From Desulfobacterales bacterium (GTDB lineage Bacteria; Desulfobacterota; Desulfobacteria; Desulfobacterales; DAOWNP01): a DNA stretch of 11,569 bases. Each line of letters opens with the position of its first letter. Position 1 is the first letter of the stretch. The notes beneath the pieces are model-generated. The model was not told the origin of the DNA. It did no database searches and saw only the letters and a list, made by a program, of their open reading frames with translations. Shown here piece after piece: positions 6,391 through 11,569 of the stretch. The stretch is from contig JASFBI010000016.1 in assembly GCA_030149595.1 (NCBI GenBank), positions 1 through 11,569 of the forward strand, read 5' to 3'. A program made the position numbers and the translations under genes.

Positions 6391-7587
6391 TTAAGATAGT
6401 TTATCCTTTAATTTTTTAGCTATTTTTACTCCCAGATCAAAAGATCTTTTCAGATCATCTTTATCAGGAACATATTGAACCTTAACACCATCATCAACAA
6501 TCTCCATCCCCATTTCAACCAACATACCGTTAAGAATTTTAACTGCTTCTCCGCTCCACCCATAGGATCCAAATGCAGCAGCAATTTTATTTTGAGGCCG
6601 CAACCCCTTTATATATGTCATAACATCTGCAACAACAGGAAAAATACCATTATTAAGCGTTGGAGAACCCACAACAACTGCCCCTGCATCAAGAATTTCC
6701 GTTACAATATCGCTTCTGTGCCATTTCCTTGTATTCATGAGTCTTACGTTTACAGCTTCCGACTCAATACCACCTGCAACAGCTTTGGCCATATTTGCTG
6801 TACTCTCCCACATGGAATCAAAAATAACAACCGCTTTAGCATATACATCCTGTTTTGACCATTTGTCATAAGCTTTAATAATTTTGGAAGGATCATCCCG
6901 CCAGATAATACCGTGATCAGGACATATCATATTAATCTTCAAACCCAGCTTGTCTATATCCTTTAAAAGTGCCTGAACCTTTGATGAAAAAGGAAGAAGA
7001 ATATTAGCATAGTACTTTTTTGCATGAGGAATAATTTGATCTCCTATTTCATCATCAAAAAAGAGATCTCCAGAATAGTGCTGACCAAAAGCATCACTGG
7101 AAAACAAAATACCCTCATCAACAAGATAGGTAAACATACTGTCAGGCCAGTGAAGCATTTTTGTCTCAATAAAGGAAAATGTCCTTTTCCCTATCTTGAG
7201 CTCATCACCAGTTCCCACAATATGGAAGTTAAAATCACTGTTAAAATGATTTTTCAAATTTTTTTTGCCCATTTTTGAACAGTAAATCGGTTTGTCTTTT
7301 CCTATTATATGCATCAATTTTGGAATACTTCCCGAATGATCCATTTCCGTATGATTACTAATGACTATATCAATTTTTTTAGGATCTATTATCCTTCTGA
7401 TATTTGTGAGTAATTCATCTGAAAAAGTCTCTTTTACCGTATCAATGAGAACATTTTTTTCACCAAGAACCAAAAATGCATTATAAGTTGTACCTTCATA
7501 GGTAGAATATCCATGAAAATCACGGATATCCCAGTCCCTGCATCCAACAGAGTATACCCCATCATCTATTTTAATGACTTTGTACAT
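6391..7587 (-). CDS. roo: Class A flavodiiron protein (rubredoxin:oxygen oxidoreductase / NO reductase)
   Basis: 398 aa, the usual length for a class A flavodiiron protein. Residues 1-245 form a metallo-beta-lactamase-like domain with the diiron ligands H79-x-E81-x-D83-H84 (in SNHTEMDHSG), H146 (MLHWPDS), D165 (SSDAFGQH) and H225 (CPDHGIIW). All are present, so the site should be active. Residues 250-398 form a flavodoxin domain: FMN phosphate loop DSMWESTANMA (257-267), then SPTLNNGIFP (308-317) and AFGSYGWSGEA (338-348). The cytoplasmic enzyme reduces O2 to water, or NO to N2O, with electrons from rubredoxin; sequence alone does not tell which substrate dominates. There is no fused rubredoxin or flavin reductase domain, so it depends on separate partners. 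A GGAGA Shine-Dalgarno precedes ATG 7587. First gene of the operon with the rubrerythrin-like protein, 24 bases apart. Confidence 0.97.
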   Translation of the reverse strand: MYKVIKIDDGVYSVGCRDWDIRDFHGYSTYEGTTYNAFLVLGEKNVLIDTVKETFSDELLTNIRRIIDPKKIDIVISNHTEMDHSGSIPKLMHIIGKDKPIYCSKMGKKNLKNHFNSDFNFHIVGTGDELKIGKRTFSFIETKMLHWPDSMFTYLVDEGILFSSDAFGQHYSGDLFFDDEIGDQIIPHAKKYYANILLPFSSKVQALLKDIDKLGLKINMICPDHGIIWRDDPSKIIKAYDKWSKQDVYAKAVVIFDSMWESTANMAKAVAGGIESEAVNVRLMNTRKWHRSDIVTEILDAGAVVVGSPTLNNGIFPVVADVMTYIKGLRPQNKIAAAFGSYGWSGEAVKILNGMLVEMGMEIVDDGVKVQYVPDKDDLKRSFDLGVKIAKKLKDKLS

Positions 7588-7853
7588 TTATTCCATGTCT
7601 CCATTTTTTACTCTATAAATATGTTTATCAAAGTTTTTCTTGCCTGATCCGCAATATTTCAATATATTTATTTTCTATGTCTTTTATAAAATTGAATTAC
7701 GCAAAGAATGTACCTTAAAAACCAACGTTTATCCTGAAAAATTTTGAATATAATATACTATAAGATAATATAAAATCAACTAAATCAATGAATCATTTAT
7801 TTTACCGGGTTAAGATATGAATTATAATACTTACACAAAAAAAACCAAAATAA
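7588..7853. other. Divergent intergenic region, no gene seen
   Basis: About 265 very AT-rich bases between the flavodiiron gene (minus) and the TIGR01777 remnant (plus). I see no coding frame. A possible minus-strand promoter for the oxygen-defence operon is given separately. Confidence 0.6.
7750..7779 (-). promoter_or_regulatory. Possible promoter of the flavodiiron operon
   Basis: On the minus strand TTGATT (7779-7774) lies 16 bases before TATATT (7757-7752), or 18 bases before TATTAT (7755-7750). These are fair sigma70-like boxes, but the surrounding DNA is so AT-rich that chance matches are expected. It would leave a leader of about 155 bases. Weak evidence. Confidence 0.22.
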
Positions 7854-8012
7854 ATATACCCATTGAAACACTTTTCTCATGGCATTCCAAAAATGGCAGA
7901 TGAAACCCTTTTGGCAAGTGCCAGGATAATACCCAAAAAATTACTGGACAATGGGTTCTCTTTTCAGCATAAAAACCTTTTTTCAGCATTAAAAGATGTA
8001 CTTGGCAGATAA
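7854..8012 (+). pseudogene. 3' remnant of a TIGR01777-type (YfcH-like) SDR-family epimerase gene
   Basis: The frame ending at TAA 8010-8012 reads, from 7893, MADETLLASARIIPKKLLDN and then GFSFQHKNLFSALKDVLGR. This closely matches the conserved C-terminal end of TIGR01777 proteins (about 300 aa): a G-x-MAD-x-LL segment, then a PKKLL-x-x-GF-x-F signature and a final LxxALxxLLG helix. Roughly 50 codons remain. Reading further upstream the frame loses similarity around 7875-7880 and hits a stop near 7848. The Rossmann domain with the GGTG motif is absent, so about five sixths of the gene is missing. The stump sits 16 bases before the start of the downstream membrane protein gene, as in an operon, which suggests the two genes were once co-transcribed and the front of this one was deleted. 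Confidence 0.8.
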
Positions 8013-8017
8013 AAACA

Positions 8018-8024
8018 GGAAAGG
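8018..8024 (+). promoter_or_regulatory. Shine-Dalgarno that sets the membrane protein start at 8029
   Basis: AGGAAAGG-like sequence 4-10 bases before ATG 8029. The longer in-frame ATG at 7996 has no such site and lies inside the coding remnant of the preceding gene, so 8029 is the better start. Confidence 0.7.
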
Positions 8025-8028
8025 TAAA

Positions 8029-9123
8029 ATGAGTATAAAATTAAAAAGTCTCTTTTCTATCTTAATGATCACAGCCATTGTTTTCGGATTCATACATATC
8101 TATTCACCCTCTATTAATTACAGCTTTGAAAGACTCCACATTTTCCTTTTTAATCTCTGTACAGGCGGCACAATACTTCTCTACTATACCCAGGCCAGGA
8201 CAAAAATATCATGGACAGTAAGACTTTTTTTTGCAGGTTCTCTTATTTACGCTTTTTCTGCCTTTTTAAAGTTATACCCTCTTACCATCCTTACATCTGC
8301 CCTGCTGTTTGTGCTGGTGGAAAAAACACGAATTGAAAAATTCTCACTCTTACCCATTCTTTTTTTCAAACAAAATAAACCAGTATCTGAAAAGTTTCAT
8401 CAGGCAGCACTGCTGTGTCTTTCCACAGGACTTATTATAGCAAGCCTGGTTATTTTAAATAATGAATATTTTAAACTTGTAGCAATGGAAAAACTCACAT
8501 TAAATACTTTTTTTCTGGGATTCTCTTTTCCACTGTCTCTAATCACACTCTCTTTAGTCTTTTCAATGCTGGAAAAAACAGATACATCCTCTTTCAGGAT
8601 AGCAATGGAAATCTGTTTCTGGACCATTACCCTTGGTGTAATTATATTTTTTATTTTCATTTTATTTGAAAAGTTTATCCCCCAGATTCTTGTAACTTCA
8701 GCACTTTCTATAGCTGTTATTACAGTATTTTACCTTTATTATAAATTTGCAGATAATATTCAGCAAAAACTTTTCCTTACCTCGGGTATAGGATTTTTGA
8801 TTTTTACAGCTATAACCGGCATTGCATACATATTCATGCAAATATCAGACAGCTATGATCCTCAAAAAACAAAATGGCTTTTAAATATGCATGTATTTGC
8901 ATCATTATATGGATGGAACCTTTGCGGCCTTTCTGTTATTTGCAGGTTTGATGATTTTCCCATAAAACTGCACTCCCCCACTGTAATAATAATCCACTGG
9001 CTAACAGCCATTATCCTTGCACCCATGGGAGTTTTTCACATATGGTTTGCAGCAGTTGCCATTATAGGATATTCTTTTATCATACTAACTCTGTTTTTCA
9101 GCACAAATAACAAACAGGCATAA
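8029..9123 (+). CDS. Polytopic membrane protein, about 12 TM segments, function unknown (364 aa)
   Basis: Start taken at ATG 8029 (MSIKLKSLFS), 33 bases inside the longest open frame, because of its Shine-Dalgarno and because the upstream ATG overlaps the previous gene's stump. Hydrophobic segments are visible at about residues 7-25, 37-54, 64-81, 83-98, 124-144, 158-181, 190-213, 217-238, 248-270, 283-305, 317-335 and 337-357, so about 12 helices with very short loops. Histidines fall within or at the ends of helices: H23, H37, H124, H288 (in LLNMHVFASLYGWNLCG), H323 (IIHWL) and H337 (VFHIWF). I do not recognise a named family. Twelve helices with intramembrane His is a layout shared with haem-copper oxidase subunit I, but no diagnostic motif of that family is present, so this is only a resemblance. 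It follows the decayed TIGR01777 gene as if in an old operon. Confidence 0.85.
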   Translation: MSIKLKSLFSILMITAIVFGFIHIYSPSINYSFERLHIFLFNLCTGGTILLYYTQARTKISWTVRLFFAGSLIYAFSAFLKLYPLTILTSALLFVLVEKTRIEKFSLLPILFFKQNKPVSEKFHQAALLCLSTGLIIASLVILNNEYFKLVAMEKLTLNTFFLGFSFPLSLITLSLVFSMLEKTDTSSFRIAMEICFWTITLGVIIFFIFILFEKFIPQILVTSALSIAVITVFYLYYKFADNIQQKLFLTSGIGFLIFTAITGIAYIFMQISDSYDPQKTKWLLNMHVFASLYGWNLCGLSVICRFDDFPIKLHSPTVIIIHWLTAIILAPMGVFHIWFAAVAIIGYSFIILTLFFSTNNKQA

Positions 9124-9264
9124 TAACTATAGTGCGTTTTAAATGACTTCATTCGGGAAAAAATCTGTAACTAATTGGAAATTATAACTAAATATTAAAT
9201 TAATGATGTTGAGTTTATTTTTATAGTTACCGTTTTATTTATATTTTAAAAAAAAGGAAAAATT

Positions 9265-9624
9265 ATGGATAAGGAAGTTTTAATAAAAAATATAGATTTT
9301 TCTGTCCCCTGTAACCTCGCTAATCTTGTAGACTATGAAAAAGGACGGGTTGTAAGCAGAACTTTTGCACAAAACGCCTCTGTCAGCTTAACACTTTTTG
9401 CATTTTATCAGGGCGAAGGAGTCAGTACCCATACAGCACCAGGTGATGCCATGGTTCAGGTTTTAGATGGTGAAGCACTTGTAAATATTGACGGAAAGGA
9501 AATTACTGTAAATACCGGTGAAATTGTTGTTATGCCAGCTAATATACCGCATTCCGTAACTGCTTCCAAAAAATTTAAAATGCTTTTGACTGTTATAAAA
9601 AAAACCGTACAGATTTTATCTTAA
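9265..9624 (+). CDS. Small single-domain cupin protein (119 aa)
   Basis: A compact cytoplasmic beta-barrel protein of the cupin_2 type. Cupin motif 1 spans about residues 50-69 (GEGVSTHTAPGDAMVQVLDG) and motif 2 about 85-99 (GEIVVMPANIPHSVT). Potential metal ligands are H56, D61 or Q65, and H96. The usual second His of the HxH pair is replaced (H-T-A), a pattern I associate with the small cupins of anaerobes ending in a FKMLLTxIK-like strand, seen here as FKMLLTVIKK. Length is typical for the group. Start at 9265 is supported by AAGGA six bases upstream. It stands alone between the membrane protein gene and citrate synthase. Members of this fold range from enzymes to sensors; the substrate cannot be assigned. 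Confidence 0.9.
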   Translation: MDKEVLIKNIDFSVPCNLANLVDYEKGRVVSRTFAQNASVSLTLFAFYQGEGVSTHTAPGDAMVQVLDGEALVNIDGKEITVNTGEIVVMPANIPHSVTASKKFKMLLTVIKKTVQILS

Positions 9625-9666
9625 AATTTTTCAATAATAAAAGATTTTTCAACAGTTTTTTACGAA

Positions 9667-9707
9667 GGGTCACAAATCCGGTCTGGATTTTTAATCCAGA
9701 TTTACCC
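9667..9707 (+). terminator. Hairpin after the cupin gene
   Basis: TCTGGATT (9682-9689) pairs perfectly with AATCCAGA (9693-9700) around a TTT loop. GGGT (9667-9670) and ACCC (9704-9707) can extend it as an outer stem. It starts about 45-60 bases after the cupin stop. There is only a TTT after the inner stem, not a long T-run, so it is either a weak terminator or a structured element in front of the citrate synthase gene. Confidence 0.45.
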
Positions 9708-9797
9708 ACAAGAAACCATAAAAGAACTATAGACAGGAGCATGTGCTGATTGAAACACTAAAGCAGATATACAAATAACAGTAAAGGGAGAAAAATT

Positions 9798-10985
9798 ATG
9801 GAAAATAAGTGTGTGCCTATTTTGAATACAGGGTTAAGGGGATTTACCGTTGCTACTACAAAAATAAGTGATGTAAACGGTGAGAGAGGGAAATTAATAT
9901 ACAGAGGGTACCCTGCAAAAGACCTTGCAGTTACAGCCTCATTTGAAGAAGTAGTATATCTTCTTCTCTATGAAATACTTCCTACAAAAAATGAACTTAC
10001 GACATTTAAAGAAAGACTTAAAAAAGATAGATCTATTCCAAATGAGATCATTGCTGTTTTAAAAGCAATACCTAAGGATGCTCTCCCCATGGATGTACTC
10101 CAGACATCTATCTCTATGTTAGGCCATTATGATCCAGATATCCAAAAATATTCACAGGAAGGAGCAAAAAGAATTGCCATACGTATTATAGCAAAAACTG
10201 CCGGACTTGTTGCTGCATGGGAAAGAATCAGAAATGGTAAAGAGCCTGTTGCTCCTTCAGATGAACTCGGACATGCTGCTAATTTTCTTTATATGCTTTC
10301 AGGTGAAATTCCCGATGATGAATTGATATCCTTTTTTGATGCTGCACTGATACTCCACGCCGAACACTCTTTTAATGCTTCAACTTTTTCTGCAAGACAG
10401 GTAGCTTCAACAAAAGCTCACATGTATTCAGCTATAATAGCTGCTGCAGGTTCTTTGTCTGGAGCATTACACGGTGGAGCCAATACCAGAGTTATGCAAA
10501 TGCTTCTTGAGATAGGAACTGTAGATGCTGTTGAAGAATATGTGAAAAGTATTTTAAAAAATAACGGTAAAATAATGGGATTGGGACATGCAGTATATCA
10601 GGTTGATGATCCAAGAGCTACTATCCTTGCTCCAATGTCTAAAAAAATGGGAGAACGTATTGGCAATACAAAATGGTTTGACCTCTCCAAAGCCCTGGAA
10701 GAAAAAGGGAAAAAAGCTTTTAAAGAAAAAAAAGGAAGCGATATTTTTGTAAATGTGGATTTTTATAGTGCATCCCTTTATTATTACATGGGCATACCTG
10801 TTGATCTTTTCACACCAGTTTTTGCTGTATCAAGAATAGCCGGATGGACAGCTCATGTTATCGAAGAACAGTTTGCAGGAGCAGCTCCCAAACCAATATT
10901 ATACCGCCCAGAATCTGAATATATAGGAGATTACTGCGGTAAGGATGAGTGCCAGTATATTAATATCGAAGACCGTGATAGATAA
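9798..10985 (+). CDS. Citrate synthase family enzyme (citrate or 2-methylcitrate synthase, 395 aa)
   Basis: Condenses acetyl-CoA (or propionyl-CoA) with oxaloacetate. The N-terminus has the family signature GLRGFTVATTKISDVNGERG followed by LIYRGYPAKDLA (about 33-44). Active-site residues are in place: H225 in SGALHGGANTRV, H264 in GLGHAVYQVDDPRA and D321 in NVDFYSASLYY. H187/H190 (ILHAEHSFNAS), R200 and R346 (SRIAGWTAH) also match. H264 is followed by Ala where many relatives have Arg (GHRVY), a tolerated family variant. Length fits the short dimeric class (about 370-400 aa) rather than the 427-aa GltA type. The C-terminus YIGDYCGKDECQYINIEDR carries two extra cysteines. AGGGAG lies about 8 bases before the ATG. 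Citrate and methylcitrate synthases of this length cannot be told apart here; no prpB/prpD or other TCA gene is adjacent. Confidence 0.95.
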   Translation: MENKCVPILNTGLRGFTVATTKISDVNGERGKLIYRGYPAKDLAVTASFEEVVYLLLYEILPTKNELTTFKERLKKDRSIPNEIIAVLKAIPKDALPMDVLQTSISMLGHYDPDIQKYSQEGAKRIAIRIIAKTAGLVAAWERIRNGKEPVAPSDELGHAANFLYMLSGEIPDDELISFFDAALILHAEHSFNASTFSARQVASTKAHMYSAIIAAAGSLSGALHGGANTRVMQMLLEIGTVDAVEEYVKSILKNNGKIMGLGHAVYQVDDPRATILAPMSKKMGERIGNTKWFDLSKALEEKGKKAFKEKKGSDIFVNVDFYSASLYYYMGIPVDLFTPVFAVSRIAGWTAHVIEEQFAGAAPKPILYRPESEYIGDYCGKDECQYINIEDRDR

Positions 10986-11058
10986 AAGCAGTTATACTAT
11001 TAACACTCAAATGTTTTTATCTCTCAGACCATTATTCCACATAATTCTAAAAAAAATT

Positions 11059-11075
11059 GCTTTTTTTCAAAAAGC
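11059..11075 (+). terminator. Small hairpin after citrate synthase
   Basis: GCTTTTT pairs with AAAAAGC around a TTC loop, about 75 bases after the citrate synthase stop. It is short and AT-rich and probably secondary to the much stronger hairpin at 11091-11126. Confidence 0.3.
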
Positions 11076-11090
11076 TTAATCCAAATTTCA

Positions 11091-11126
11091 CCTTTACCTA
11101 AAAAAACAGTATTTTTTAGGTAAAGG
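11091..11126. terminator. Bidirectional terminator between citrate synthase and rubredoxin
   Basis: Perfect 15-bp inverted repeat, CCTTTACCTAAAAAA (11091-11105) with its complement at 11112-11126, loop ACAGTA. The two flanking genes converge on it: citrate synthase on plus ends at 10985 and rubredoxin on minus ends at 11156. Because the A/T tract lies at the tip of the stem, both transcripts end a GC-containing stem base with a U-run inside the hairpin. It lacks a T-run outside the stem on either side, so efficiency is uncertain. Confidence 0.7.
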
Positions 11127-11155
11127 CGAGAACCAACTAAACAAAAATATCAGTT

Positions 11156-11314
11156 TTATTCTTCTTTTTCAAAAGCGTCTTTACTTGCTCCGCAGACAGG
11201 ACATTCCCAATCATCAGGAAGATCTTCAAAGCTTGTTCCTGCCTCAATACCACCTTCTGAATCACCTTCTGCAGGATCATATACATAACCACAGGGACAT
11301 TCATATTTATCCAT
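11156..11314 (-). CDS. Rubredoxin with a shortened first cysteine knuckle (52 aa)
   Basis: ATG at 11314 follows AAGGAGAG with 6 bases spacing. The 52-residue product is the normal rubredoxin length: [20 protein letters not shown] (about 10-29), then [20 protein letters not shown] (30-49). It is a small cytoplasmic one-iron electron carrier, the usual donor to flavodiiron proteins and rubrerythrins, both encoded on the same strand about 3.6-5.4 kb away. The second knuckle is canonical (C38-P-V-C41-G). The first reads C6-P-C8-G-Y, so one residue is missing from the usual C-x-x-C-G. The translated bases around 11290-11300 are unambiguous. Iron binding may still occur with altered geometry. An 80-codon frame overlapping this gene (11137-11379) is out of frame and lacks any family signature. 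Confidence 0.92.
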   Translation of the reverse strand: MDKYECPCGYVYDPAEGDSEGGIEAGTSFEDLPDDWECPVCGASKDAFEKEE

Positions 11315-11353
11315 TTTACTCTCCTTAATATAACATACATGGTAGATTTACCT

Positions 11354-11412
11354 GCCACAACAAAATTTAAAACTCTCATGATTACGGTCTGTTGGACAGA
11401 GTTTCATATAAA
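11354..11412. repeat. Dispersed 59-bp repeat, copy 2
   Basis: Second copy of the element at 5785-5843, same orientation, no gaps. It lies between the 30-aa gene (ends 11438) and the rubredoxin start (11314), so on the minus strand it is upstream of rubredoxin. The sequence to its left is unrelated to that of copy 1, so the similarity has a sharp edge at GCCACAAC. Confidence 0.75.
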
Positions 11413-11437
11413 AAATTAATAATTTAAAAAAAATCTG

Positions 11438-11530
11438 TTATAATAAATCTGCTTTTTTAAGAGCAAAGAAAATACCTTTATAAGATGCAACTATCAAAAT
11501 AACATATAATAATAAAAGTATTACACTCAT
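11438..11530 (-). CDS. Small single-TM membrane protein (30 aa)
   Basis: ATG at 11530 is preceded by a strong AGGAGG Shine-Dalgarno about 9 bases upstream. The product is MSVILLLLYVILIVASYKGI followed by FFALKKADLL, then TAA. Residues 3-16 plus 20-23 make one membrane helix, with a positive Y-K and K-K pair and a short polar tail, so probably an inner-membrane peptide. The ribosome site and the clean hydrophobic-then-basic layout argue that it is real despite its length. A possible upstream gene ends 18 bases before it, which would suit an accessory subunit of a larger membrane complex or transporter. No named family is recognised. Confidence 0.6.
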   Translation of the reverse strand: MSVILLLLYVILIVASYKGIFFALKKADLL

Positions 11531-11548
11531 TAATATAATCCTCCTGTC

Positions 11549-11569
11549 TTATGTTTTTTCTCTGGCAAT
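11549..11569 (-). CDS. Possible last codons of an upstream gene
   Basis: On the minus strand the window edge reads I-A-R-E-K-T then TAA, ending 18 bases before the 30-aa gene. Such spacing is typical of an operon, but six codons prove nothing by themselves. Confidence 0.25.
   Translation of the reverse strand: MAREKT

Noticed and set aside
6475..7278. Plus-strand open frames opposite the flavodiiron gene, and similarly 8400-8660 minus opposite the membrane protein
   Set aside because: The real genes on the other strand carry complete catalytic motifs or membrane helices; the shadows have none.
7996..8028. Longer start for the membrane protein (375 aa)
   Set aside because: That ATG lies inside the coding stump of the TIGR01777 gene and has no ribosome site; ATG 8029 has one.
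9798..10985. Loss of the conserved Arg in the citrate synthase GHRVY motif as a sign of inactivity
   Set aside because: GHAVY followed by DDPRA is a tolerated variant, and the catalytic His and Asp residues are all present.
11137..11379. 80-codon minus-strand open frame
   Set aside because: It overlaps the rubredoxin gene in another frame, has no family similarity, and its start lies inside the dispersed repeat; the 52-aa rubredoxin frame has the correct Shine-Dalgarno and signature.

Overview
The window is AT-rich and looks like an anaerobic or microaerobic bacterium, most simply a sulfate-reducing member of the Desulfobacterota (Desulfobacterales-like). That placement is inferred from gene content: a rubredoxin:oxygen oxidoreductase-type flavodiiron protein, a rubrerythrin-like diiron protein, a small rubredoxin, and an anaerobe-type small cupin. 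No rRNA or taxonomic marker gene is present, so it is tentative.

Layout. (1) Positions 1-5313, minus strand: two tandem genes for very large secreted lipoproteins of no recognised family. The upstream copy is complete (1363 aa, 5313 to 1222). The downstream copy starts at 619 and runs off the window edge. Their N-termini are close paralogs and parts are identical at the DNA level. The spacer between them (620-1221) holds a composite 26/18-bp tandem repeat and a candidate terminator. (2) Positions 5314-5898: no gene, but rich in structure. It holds a 34-bp near-palindrome in front of the lipoprotein gene, a hairpin element with imperfect terminal inverted repeats, one copy of a dispersed 59-bp repeat, and the terminator of the next operon. 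(3) Positions 5899-7587, minus strand: a two-gene oxygen-defence operon, flavodiiron protein then rubrerythrin-like protein. (4) Positions 7854-9123, plus strand: the 3' stump of a TIGR01777-type (YfcH-like) SDR gene, followed with operon-like spacing by an intact 12-TM membrane protein. (5) Positions 9265-10985, plus strand: a small cupin and a citrate synthase family enzyme. (6) Positions 11091-11569, minus strand: a 52-aa rubredoxin whose first cysteine knuckle is CxCG instead of CxxCG, the second 59-bp repeat copy, and a 30-aa single-TM protein with a strong Shine-Dalgarno, possibly preceded by the last codons of another gene.

How the genes may work together. Flavodiiron protein and rubrerythrin-like protein are co-transcribed and should reduce O2 (or NO) and peroxide using electrons that usually come through rubredoxin. 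A rubredoxin gene lies about 3.6 kb away on the same strand. The lipoproteins, the membrane protein and the 30-aa peptide have no function I can assign. The least explained parts are the tandem giant lipoproteins with their structured spacers, the decayed TIGR01777 gene, and the CxC rubredoxin.
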